Below are positions 25,599 to 35,955 of a DNA stretch of 64,000 nucleotides, piece by piece (position 1 is the first letter of the stretch; each line of letters opens with the position of its first letter). Below the pieces are notes generated by a model. It saw only the letters and a program-made list of their open reading frames with translations, was not told where the DNA came from and ran no database searches. This DNA is from Rhizophagus irregularis. Taxonomy: Eukaryota > Glomeromycota > Glomeromycetes > Glomerales > Glomeraceae. Location of the stretch: positions 3,253,001 through 3,317,000 of the forward strand of contig NC_089446.1 of assembly GCF_026210795.1 (NCBI RefSeq), in the 5' to 3' direction. A program made the translations under genes and the position numbers.

Positions 25599-26451
25599 CA
25601 GTAGGGATCATAAGTATCCTCCCCTCATAATTTCTAAAGCCAAGTAATAACACCCATTTTGGGTTTAAATATAACCTTGATAAGAATTATAATACATAAT
25701 TTAGATGATCGGCTGCAAAATGCCGATCTTTTCTAATATTTGATATAAAATTGTTTTTATGTTTTTGTGCGTAAATATTCAATAGAACTATAGTGAAATT
25801 TGAAAATATAGTTACTTACATTCATTATAGTTAAGATTATAGTAGTTTATTGGGCCAAAAATGTCATTAAAATAAAGTCTTAAATAAAGAAAAAAAAGTC
25901 ATATCATTTGCAAAGTCCATATTGCAATGATTTTTTCAGCTCTGAAGTTGAGTAAACCAATTTGCTTTCAGATACTCATTTTTTGTATATTATCTGCGAA
26001 AGAGATCTCTTGGCTTATTCCTATAAGATTTTTAGTCAAGATAACTTAATATGAATTCTGGACAAAGTTAATAATTCCAAACACCATTCAAATATTATTA
26101 TGAAAAAAAGAGGAAAAATATAGTATAATTGAAATTCCCTAGCTTTATATTTTACTTGGTAAAAATTCTAAAGGAAATGTGCAGTGACTCTTGAAAATCA
26201 ATATATTTAAAAAAAAGTTATATATCTAAAGGGTTAAGGCATAAGGAATGGAAATATTTACATAAAAGGATATTTTTGGACATAAAATTTACCGATCATC
26301 TAACTTCCTGATCTACATATTATATAAGCCTATAAATTTACATATTATCAAGGTTAGTATTGTATTTAATTTTAAAAAATTTTAATGGGTGTTATTACCT
26401 GACTTTAGAAATTACGAGGGGTAGGATACTTATGAGTTATGACCCCTACAA
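25599..26451. mobile_element. Nonautonomous element with long inverted ends (Tc1/mariner-like)
   Basis: The left end (cagtagggatcataagtatc then tcataatttctaaagcca and taataacacccatt) matches the reverse complement of the right end (tgtaggggtcat...ataagtatcc, gtaatttctaaagtca, taataacacccatt) over about 65 bp, apart from a small insertion on the right. A second inverted pair lies inside (gatgatcgg near 25,704 and ccgatcatc near 26,292). The left end is preceded by TA; the right TA is not clear. The interior has no transposase frame. It sits between the dynamin and cyclin genes. Confidence 0.65.
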
Positions 26452-27185
26452 CATTAAATCCGATTCGTACAAGAAAGCCTACAAAATGAAGAAAAGAAGT
26501 GTTAGAAATACCCCAATATGTAAGTGGATCAAAAATAGATACAATTTAATAGTGATATATTGGTAAAGTTGGATTTATTCTGCAACATGGAATAACAGAT
26601 AATGGTAAAACAAACCAATATATTAAAATATGAATCTAAATCTACTAAAGTAAAGTTGCTTTAAGTTTAAAATAGATCAAAGTAATTTAGTTTAGTTCAA
26701 ATTTATTTATTTTTATATTTTCATAAAATATTATACTATACTATTATATAGGGGGATTAATTAGATTAATTTTCATACAAAATATTTAAAATATTTACTT
26801 ATGCTGAAGCTACCGAAAATCATAAAAAATCAGTGCGTCATTACACAAAAAAATTTACGTCATCTCAAAAATTTTAAAATCTAAACAATTGTTCTTTCAA
26901 ATAATTTAACTTTTTTCTTCAGGTCCCTTTTTTTTATTAATAATAATTTATTGGTTATTGGTAAGTTTTTTTTTGAATTCAGTGATACAACAATAATCGA
27001 AGAACTTTAATTTTGTCGAAATAATCTACTCCTTAACTACCCCCAAGTCCCCCAACACTTTGGATGCCAAAATAGGCTAAAATTATTTATAGTGTGTAAC
27101 TCCCTGTGCCTGATCAAAGATTTTTAAGTGTATAAATAATATGCTAAACCGTCATTTTTCTTTTTTTCCAGCCCCACCAATTTGT

Positions 27186-27217
<32 letters not shown>

Positions 27218-27242
27218 TTTTTTAAAAAAAAGAAATTATCTA
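26452..27242. other. 5' flank of cyclin gene
   Basis: AT-rich upstream region. A (CTTT)n microsatellite at about 27,186-27,220 lies directly before the probable start codon, likely in the 5' leader. An open frame reaches back through it to 27,141, but that extension is only Phe/Leu/Ser from the repeat and is not adopted. Confidence 0.45.
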
Positions 27243-28727
27243 ATGATGCCTATTGTGTCAACTTGGTTAGATATAAAACCTAAATCTATTCAACCTTCGT
27301 CACGTCCTGATAATAAAAAGAAGAATTATGATTATGTACAAAACGCCAAAATTGAAGTATCTAAAACTACGTTTATATGTATTTCATCACAGAACAAGCA
27401 AACTCAAAAAATTGAACACGAGAATAAACAACAAGTTGGTAGAGAACACCTTTCTAAGAATCATAATAACAAAAATTATAATAATTCACGGTTTGTAAAA
27501 ATTAGATATAATAAAAAGGCCGAAGATAATTCTACCTTGACGCCTGTATCAAGTTCTAATCTAACTTTAATGGACACTGACGCTAATAACGCGTGCAAAA
27601 AAGTTTTGAGAACAAAGGAAATCTTTTGGAATGAATGGAATGAACCTGATTGTGTTAATTTTTTTTATAATTATGATGAATCACCCACCTCTTATTATTC
27701 ACCTCAATGTCAGTCTGCAGGACAGATAGAATCGACAAAATATTCATCTAGTTATTCATCCACAAGCACACAAAGTTCTTGTATAGGTGATCAAGAGTTA
27801 CATAATGTTCCCGAAAATAGAAACAACAGAAACCAACGTACAAATTATGTATCATCAACTACCGAAGAAAATGCTAAAAGAGAAATATCTCAATATTGGG
27901 TCACTTCTTTGTATGACATTTATTTAGTAACGCAAAAATTCAGTCCATCGGAAAATATGCACCAAAATTACCTGGGTAGTAATAAATTAAAAAAATATAT
28001 ATGTATACTAATATTATAAATTTACTCACATATTTCTTTTTTTTCCACTTTTTCACTAGATACTATCAGATATACTATATTATCAATTTGGGGTACATTA
28101 TACGATAGTGAATTCCATTATTGGATGCGACAAGTTTTACAAATGTCTGGAACAAATTGTAGAATTATTGAGCTAGCGTTGTATTATCTCTTACGATTCA
28201 AGAGATGCTTGGATCGTTCAAAAGTTGAATTATCATATATTATTAATTATTCAAGATTTACCGTTTCGACAGAGCCTTGCCCTGAAAATCAAGAATCCAT
28301 AAAACCTTTGCCCGCGTTGATTTCATCATTAATTATAGCATGGAAATTTTTTCAAGATGAAAATTACAAAACTAATCATTGGACATCCTTTACCGGATAT
28401 ACCATTGAACAACTAAACGTTTTTGAACGCGATTTTTTAAGAATGGTTGATTATAATATCTTTATAAAAGAAAATTCTTTTAAGCAATGGTTAAGATTCT
28501 TACATTCTCATATGCAAGCTATCTGTGGACCTGGATTGGATGTAAGATTCGCGTATTTTCTTCCACATAATCGGGAGAGAATAAATGAATTTATAAAATC
28601 TTTGAAGATGTTAAATATTGAAGAGATGGAACGAATAATAAGAATAAATGAACGTCATATTAGTCGAGGTAAAGAGAATGAAAGAGTTTTAAATTTCGAT
28701 GATATTAAACGAAATCATGTAAAGTAA
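27243..28727 (+). CDS. PHO85/PCL-type cyclin
   Basis: Cyclin partner for a PHO85/CDK5-like kinase. Two exons, 27243-27975 and 28060-28727, meet in phase 1 at a GTAGTA...CACTAG intron and give 466 residues. The first ~220 residues are low-complexity (Ser, Asn, Lys, Thr) with a long Ser/Thr/Gln run, typical of regulatory N-termini. The cyclin box follows. Its blocks are ELALYYLLRFKRCLDRS, then a charged insertion, PALISSLIIAWKFFQDENY, the W-S-TGYT-IEQLN block, FERDFLRMVDYNIFI, and KQWLRFLHSH. The order and wording match fungal PCL1/PCL2/Pas1 cyclins rather than mitotic B-type cyclins. I chose the start at the paired ATGs at 27,243/27,246 because upstream frame is microsatellite. PCL family members act in G1, polarity or phosphate sensing; which applies here cannot be read from the sequence. 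Confidence 0.88.
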
Positions 28728-28790
28728 TGAGAAGTAACGAAGAGTCACGAGTAGTAACATGTAGTAACAAGTGGTAACAAGTAGTAACGG
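28722..28790. repeat. Short tandem repeat (AGTAGTAACA)n overlapping the cyclin stop
   Basis: Six or seven copies of a ~10-bp unit close to agtagtaac(a/g) begin around the cyclin stop codon and fill the start of its 3' UTR. A related gtagtgtctactt pair occurs near 29,080-29,120. Confidence 0.7.
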
Positions 28791-29325
28791 CTATTTATTG
28801 TATAGATGTTTTGATTTAGAATAGACAAAAATTTTATTTGCTTATTTTCTTTTGCTGGTTTTTCTTTTATGGCATACTTTGCTGGAACATAGAAATCTAT
28901 AGATATATTTTTTTTTTCTAAACATATACACATATATATATATTTTGCATATACTAGCTTGCATCAAAATGAACAAGATTATTTTGTTATTGTAAATATA
29001 CAAATATCACGATAATTAAAATAAAATCATCAATAGACAAACCATTTCTGTTATTTTATTTTTGGAAAAAGCGTTTATTTGTAGTATCTACTACTTGTAG
29101 TGTCTACTTGTAGTGCCTACTTATATTCTATTAAATATACAATGATCTAAATGTCTTTTCGATGAACGAACACATTTGATCGTACACCAATCTAATTGGT
29201 TATTTCAATGAACTTTCTTATTTGAATCTACAGTACATTGATCTATCTGATCTTTCTTAAGAAATAATGAAAAATATAAGAAAGATATTTGGTTAACAGA
29301 AAAAGATATAAGAATTTATTGTGAG

Positions 29326-29812
29326 GAGCTTTCTTTAAGAAAAAAGTACTACGACTTACTATATCTTCATCGCCTCCATCATATCCTCTCTGCTTTTATT
29401 TTGATCAATAATAAGATTTTCTCCTTTGTTATTCGAATATAATAATAACGGACCAGATTGGATGTATTAAATCGAGCGAATAAATAAAATCCTAGAATCA
29501 AGAGCTCTCTTTAAGAAAAAAAGTAATATGACTACTATATATACAATTTTTTCACATCCTCTCTGCTTTTATTTTTGACCAATAATAAGATGTTCCTTTT
29601 GGACCAGTTCGGGTGTATTAAATCGAGAGAGCTTTCTTTAAGAAAAAAGTACTATGACTTACTATATATACAATTTCCTCATCACCTCCTTCACATTCTC
29701 TGCTTTTATTTTGATCAATAATAAGATTTTCTACTTTGCTATTCTAATATAATAATAACGACCAGTTTGGATGTATTAAAATCGAGTAAATAAATTAAAT
29801 TCTAGAATTGAG
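29326..29812. repeat. Three-copy tandem repeat (127-184 bp units)
   Basis: Units begin with gagct-ttctttaagaaaaaa at about 29,326, 29,502 and 29,629. They share the blocks cctctctgcttttattttga, caataataagat, ggaccag and gatgtattaaatcgag in the same order. The middle copy is shortened by about 50 bp. No coding potential. It lies between the cyclin gene and the PIG-H gene. Confidence 0.8.
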
Positions 29813-30491
29813 AGCCCTTCAAACTAATATTTCCTTCCTTTTTCATCTTTAATGATATTTAAACCGAATATTCCTTCACTACAAATATAATGTTGAATTT
29901 AATCATTATTAATCTAATGTTTCTATATCTGAGAATTCATGCCCCAATTTCATCGGTAGCACCACCAATTAAGATTTTTTTATAAAATAATTTAAATTTT
30001 TAAAGCTCTCTTTCGCAACGTTAATTATTTATTAATTAATCCACGGATTTCGGCATATTTTTATTAACTTTTAATTTCATTCTTTCTATCTTTCTTACGT
30101 CATTTATATGACCAAAAAATCGGTCGAAAAATTCTCTTGCACTAAAAAAAAAAAATCATTTTATCGTCGCTATTTCTTTGATGTGGTTTTAATAAACGAA
30201 AATCTATGCAATTTAAAAAGAATTCGAGAGCCCATACCATAAAATAGAGCCATAATCCACAAATATTGTCGGTGATAATTCCCTCCATAAACGATAATCT
30301 ATACAATTAGAGGGTTGCTGAGATATTGCTTATTTGTCATCTCGTAAATTATCTCGCCAGATATATGTTTCTTCCCATTCTCTCGTATTAAAATAAAACT
30401 GTACAATACATTCGTGAATATAAAATACGAAAGTTAATCCATAACATTTGGTAAGATTATTTACATAAATACGGGGGTTTTTTTTTCAATC
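29813..30491. other. Intergenic stretch 3' of PIG-H gene
   Basis: No gene recognised. AT-rich with a few GC-containing phrases (cgctatttctttgatgtgg, aatctatgcaattt and aatctatacaatta appear as near-duplicates at 30,200 and 30,297). Confidence 0.35.
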
Positions 30492-31306
30492 TCATGAATT
30501 AATATCATAAGAATGAATAGAATGAGAATAACCATCAATATCAGAATTTTCTTCAATCTCATTAAATATTACATATCTAGTACCTCTATATACTTGTAAT
30601 AAAATATTTAATTTTGGTAATAAATGCTATTAAAAAGAAGAAAAAAAAAAAATTTTTTAATTAATCAATTAGAAACTCATTTAAAAAAAATAATATTAAA
30701 CTCTTAAGAAAATTAAATACCTCAAAAACAACCACCATTCTATCTTGACCATCAACAATTATAGCCATATAAAATTTAACTTGTAACATAGTTATACCTT
30801 CATTAATTATAATATCAGAAATTTTTGATTTATCAATAAATTTAGATACACTTCTACCATTCATATAAATAGTTTTTACTTGTATACCAACATCTCTAAT
30901 TGATAAAATACTTTCTTCTTTTACTATATTAAGTTTTAACCAAATCCATATTATTATCATGGCTATAGATATTGAATAAGTTATTGTTGTTTGATTCTAG
31001 AAAATAAAAAAAAAAAAAAAAATTGTTTTGATGAAAAAAATTAAAATTAATTTTTTTTTATAATATTTTTTATGTATTCTTTTATTATTAAGGTAATATT
31101 ACCATAAACCCTAATACAATTGCTAAAATGAATGCATATATTACATCAAATAAACCGAAAAATGAATGATTTGATAACATAATATATTCTCTCGCATTAT
31201 CCGCAAGAATGTTACATAAGAAATAAGGATTATTTGATATAGGTAATATAATTGTAGAAGAAGGTTGTGAATATTGATTATATTCTTGATTTAAAGAAGT
31301 TGACAT
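30492..31306 (-). CDS. GPI15: PIG-H / Gpi15, subunit of GPI N-acetylglucosaminyltransferase
   Basis: Component of the ER complex that transfers GlcNAc to phosphatidylinositol, the first step of GPI-anchor synthesis. Three exons (31103-31306, 30721-30996, 30492-30626) join in phase 0 through GTAATA...CTAG and GTATTT...ATAG introns to give 204 residues; human PIG-H is 188. Residues ~54-85 form a hydrophobic hairpin with a short polar turn near the first splice junction. The PIG-H domain follows: KEESILSIRDVGIQVKTIY, then SKISDIIINEG, FYMAIIVDGQ and VVVFE at the end of exon 2. Exon 3 supplies the family's C-terminal block LLPKLNILLQVYRGTR. The individual pieces look like unrelated short frames; only joining the exons shows the family. 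The C-terminal ~20 residues are polar and variable. The gene appears intact. Confidence 0.9.
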
Positions 31307-31859
31307 TCTTTGAACGGATATTTAGAAAGAGAGAAAAAAAAAATTAAAATTACCTTGAATGAGATCAAACTCGTTAGTTATTTCAGTTACATATTTTTTT
31401 TTTGTGTTACAAAATTTCAGTATCAAATTAAAATGGAAATATCCGATGACCAATCATAATGATGTAAACGAATTGAACGATAAACGTGATTTTTGAGCCA
31501 GAAAACAAAAAAAAAAAGTTTATAAAATTATTAATTTGAATGAAAATATAACGAATATACCCGAAAATTCATATGCAATACTTAGGAATTGAGATTATTA
31601 ATGGTCTATAATAAAACTATTCATCAGATTTCGCAATATAAAGTAATTTTTACGTAGTCGTTTCAGAATAGGTTGAATAGCATGAAAAAAATTGGAAGAT
31701 AATATGGAATGTAAATCAGGTGAAGTTAATATGAGGTAGTCCACGTCGCTTTTTATTGATTTTGGGGACAAAATAGAGATTTAGAAATTCTAAACTTTGT
31801 AAATGGAACTTGAAAGAATTGATCCAGTATATCGAATTCAATATGTACTGTAGACAGTG
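31307..31859. other. 5' flank of PIG-H gene
   Basis: Likely promoter region of the minus-strand PIG-H gene. No further gene supported. A minus frame at 31,753-31,986 overlaps the following repeat and has no recognised domain. Confidence 0.35.
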
Positions 31860-32600
31860 TAGTACAACAGCTTTTAACCGCGACTCCTACAGCAAGATTT
31901 AAATAATTGTTGCTCTTTATACCAATTAATTGACTGTGTAAAAATTGTACCTCGAAAATTTTATTATAACACTGATATTGGTTCATTTACCTATTACAAG
32001 TTTAACCGCGATTTCCACAGCAAGTTTAATGTTTATATAATATATTAATTGACTGCGTTAGAAATACTTTAAAAATTTTATAACACCGATATTGTTCATT
32101 TATTACAGTAAATTCAGAAGTTTTAACCACGATTTCTACAGCAATACAGCAAGATATCTATTAATTGACTATGTAAAATACCGATATTGGCTAAGTTTTA
32201 ACCGCGACTTTGATATAAACCAATGACTTATAAAAAACAATTATATTAAATAAAACCGCAAAAAACGCAGCAGGAAACTATTATCTGCATAAATTATGTA
32301 CGTTACATACAATACATTACAAGTATAACGAACCCAAATTTATGAGTTTGATTAAATGTTTCATATACAAAGATAAAAAATCTTGATACCTCGCTTTATC
32401 GTGAAATTCGTTATATCGCATAGTCGTTATCATTATAAACCTATTATAGTACGAAATTATATACATTTATTACATGCAGTATAATTAAAGTTTTAACCGC
32501 GATTTTTTGAGTCCCCCTTAATTGAAAGTGTAGTACTCAAATACATTATTATATACCAATATTGGTTTATTTTAACCGCGACTTATTGATATAAACCTAC
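31860..32600. repeat. Degenerate tandem repeat marked by TTTTAACCGCGA
   Basis: The phrase ttttaaccgcga(c/t)t, with minor changes, recurs at about 31,872, 32,003, 32,116, 32,196, 32,491 and 32,571. Between copies the text caattaattgactg-gt and accgatattgg also recurs. Unit length varies from ~80 to ~130 bp, with one larger gap at 32,220-32,480. CG-containing text is unusual in this AT-rich setting. No coding potential. Confidence 0.75.
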
Positions 32601-34048
32601 AGAAAGATTTTAATCTTCAATAATAACAATTTTTTTTTTTCATTTGCTCCTTATTCTGACTAATACGAGAAATTTGATTCATTCAAGTATCATGATTTAC
32701 ATACACTCATTTTAAATTTGATATCTTTATGATATCTAATCTTTTTCTTCAAAAGATAAAGGCCATCTTTTGTGATAGATAATAAAAATTTTGGGGTTAC
32801 TGTATGTGATAATATCGAATAAGTAGAATGAGTAGCGCCAAAAAGATAAAGAATTTTTTTTCAAATTGACGTAAAGGACCTTTCTTTTTTTGAGAACTGA
32901 CGTTTGTAATTCACCAAATCGGTAAGATAATTGAAGAGAAGAAGTGCATTGTTCGCGAGTTTCTAATTATATAATGTGCCAATAATTTTACATTATTCTT
33001 CTTACCGCATTGCATGAACGTACATGTATTAAAAGATTTTTTTTTTTGTTATTTTTTTTTGTTCGGGATTTACTGAACGTTAAAAAAATATATATATATA
33101 TTTTTTTTTCGACAATGGACAAAAAAAACCATTGAGAAAATAATAAAAAAAAAATATGGGTTAAAATTATTTCAAATGATTTTCTCGTATATTTATTATT
33201 ACGTATACTAAAAAAAAAATTTTAGAAAATCTAGACGTGTTATTAAACTTATGACAAAATTGACAATGAAATAAACTTGTTTGCTTAAATATTACCGCAT
33301 TAATCATCACATTAATAATTATTTATATAATTATGCAGATAACGTGACAAATTTCTCAAACTAATTCGAAAAGATTAACAAATTGCAGAAATTAAAATTA
33401 TTAAAAAAATTATTATTATTATTATTTCTTTCTCTTCAGATTCTCAAAAAATCCTTAAACTTAAAACTAAAATAAAAAATTTAATTTAAATTGTAAACAA
33501 ATCATAGAGATTTAACATGTGAATCAACAACGCATAGATAGGTAAATTATAAATTTATGCAAAATTATGTTCGTTTTAATTAATATATTACTTCTTTGTA
33601 CAAAGGAATGCATAGGATTATATAAAGAAAATAATACAAAAATAAATACAAAACTTTGCATTTTTGTGATATGTTGTACAATTTACTATAAAAGATCCTT
33701 TTTTTTCTTTCTTTCTTTTTATTATGATTTTCTTATCGGTATTGGTGTTAAAAGAAAAAAAAAGGGAATCAAAATTTTGTCATAATTTATCTGTACGATA
33801 CATAGGGTTACGATAAACCTGTTACCAATTTGTCAATTATTTTTCCTTACGACTAGAGTAATTGAAACAATGTGTTTCTATGTGACAATTGTTTTACCGT
33901 CTGCAATGACTTGCATATCGTTAACGGCGTAAACTTGAGTTTATTTTAGGTTAAACCTAAAATTGATTGTCGTACCATAATCATAATTAGTTAATACATG
34001 TTACAATATGTTACAATCACATTTATATTATATATTATATAATATATA

Positions 34049-34079
<31 letters not shown>

Positions 34080-34884
34080 TTATTACTTATATGTATATTA
34101 TTTATCATATATCTTTTTATATCACATTATTACAAATAAAATATTATTTTAATTATCTAATTAATTATTATTACTCATATTACTTACTCATCAGATTCTC
34201 CGCTTAAGTTTAGTTCCGATCATTTACGATACTGTTTTTTTCATCGGATGTTGGATGTTTACATAAATTCAAATTTCTGTATGTGATAATTGTATGAAAT
34301 TTATCATCGTATCAAAAGTGTGTAACATTTTTCAATTAAAAAGTCACAAGTGAATTCATTTGAGCCACTTAAAAAAAAAAAATATTGAGTCATCCTTTTA
34401 AGTCATTCCTTAAACATGTATAATAAAAATTATATACATATAAATTTTAAAAATACGGATAAATAAAGAAAATATATTGTATTATTTTAAGTTATATCCT
34501 TTATTGTTACAATTGTACAAAGTATTTTTCCCCAATCCCCCCGAAAAAAAAAAATAACTATAAAAACTATTACAAAATTGTATTGACATTTTTTTTTTTT
34601 ACCCCATCATCCCTTAAAAAAAAAATTTTTTTTTTTCTTACCGATACTACCGATACAGTATTAATACCCGTTACTCTCGTACACGAAAAATATATAAAAA
34701 AAAAATACCTCGCACGGAGCAACAAAAATCGATTTTTTTATTATTATTTATTTAAAAATATTTTTTATTTTTATTTTTATTTTTTTGTTGCTCTTTTACT
34801 TTACCTTTTTCTTCCAATAAACCCTTTTATATATATTACTTTATACCCAAATTTTTTTTTTAAAAAAAAAATATCAAAACAAAA
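32601..34884. other. Intergenic region before gene at 34,885
   Basis: AT-rich, with a TA/AT palindromic microsatellite at about 34,021-34,080 and homopolymer runs. The last 300 bp are poly-T/poly-A rich and run straight into the ATG at 34,885, as in many leaders here. No other gene supported. Confidence 0.4.
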
Positions 34885-35955
34885 ATGCAGTCAACTTCAA
34901 TACAAGATTTCCCGCCAAATTCTAAGCGACGTCTTGAATTACAAAACCAACATAACTTACAATACCAACAATTCCAACAACAACAACAACAACAACAAGA
35001 AATTTCTGATTATAATATACAAGAACCTCCATTTAAAAAACATCGTCCTGGAATTGCCGCAAACTTATTTTATAAAGTTGTAGAACTTGCTACCTATACT
35101 TCCGCTTTTGCCACTGATACCATAAATACATTAACCGGAAATACTTTAAATACTGGAGGTCATTCAACGAGACAAAATTTTGGTTACGATGATGATATCT
35201 TACAAATCGATGATGATGATGAAAATGTTTATGATCAAAAGAAAAAAGATGTTTCTACTTGGGGTGAAAATGTAGAAACTGTTGAAGATGAAGAACCTCC
35301 TCCACCTTACGATAATTCTTGGTCTATGGTATGTTCTTCTTTATTATTGTTTCATTTTATTATCGTTCGTAACTAAATAATAAAAAATATTAACCCCCCC
35401 CCTCTTTTAACTTTACTTTATTTAAAGCCATCATCAACAACAACAACATTTGAAAATTCCAATACAACCACATCTGAAACTAAACCTTCACTTACAATTT
35501 CTACATCACCTTCACAACAAGATTATCCAACTACTCAAACTTCTCAAAAAATTATTTCAACACCAACACACTCTCCAACAAATTCATCACGACGAAGACA
35601 ATTCCGTGTTCGTCGTGGCCGTAGATTTATACGTCGTAAATCTTCTTCTGTTGATATGAGTAATAGTTTTAATAATACTTCCACTCATTCTGATAATAAT
35701 GTCGATGATGATGAAGATATTTTCCTTAAATTTAATTGTAAATTATCTGATATGATAGCCGAAGGTAAAGCTGCTTTAAATAGTAAGGTTGAAGTTACAG
35801 AAGTTGAAATGATACTTGCCGAGGAAAAAGAACGCGAAGAACGAATTATGAAAGAATTTGGAATTCAATCTCCAATTAGTAGGCGAGCTCGTACAAATTT
35901 TAATCTTCACAATTACAGTTACAATAATTTCAATAACAATTATAACTTTTACTGA
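34885..35955 (+). CDS. Unrecognised low-complexity, probably nuclear protein
   Basis: Two exons, 34885-35328 and 35428-35955, join in phase 0 through a GTATGT...AAAG intron and give 323 residues. In order: a poly-Gln stretch near 30-40, a basic patch (PFKKHRPG) leading to an amphipathic or hydrophobic segment (NLFYKVVELATYTSAFATDTI) near 58-80, and an acidic Asp-rich run around 105-125. Then come a PPPPY motif near 140-144 (a WW-domain ligand type), a Ser/Thr/Gln-rich linker, and an Arg-rich block (SRRRQFRVRRGRRFIRRKSS) that looks like a nuclear-localisation or nucleic-acid-binding segment. A C-terminal helical part follows (LSDMIAEGKAALNSKVEVTE, then charged Glu/Lys/Arg) with an Asn/Tyr-rich tail. 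I do not recognise the family and assign no function. The frame is intact and splice sites are good. Confidence 0.75.

Noticed and set aside
27141-27242. N-terminal extension of the cyclin through the CTTT microsatellite
   Set aside because: The extension is microsatellite-coded Phe/Leu/Ser; a paired ATG after it is a better start.
28745-28933. Minus-strand frame after the cyclin
   Set aside because: Overlaps the short AGTAGTAAC repeat in the cyclin 3' UTR; composition-driven.
34583-35083. 166-codon frame overlapping the gene at 34,885
   Set aside because: Poly-Phe/Lys/Asn text from homopolymers and the CAA repeat read out of frame; the +34,885 frame with clean splicing is preferred.
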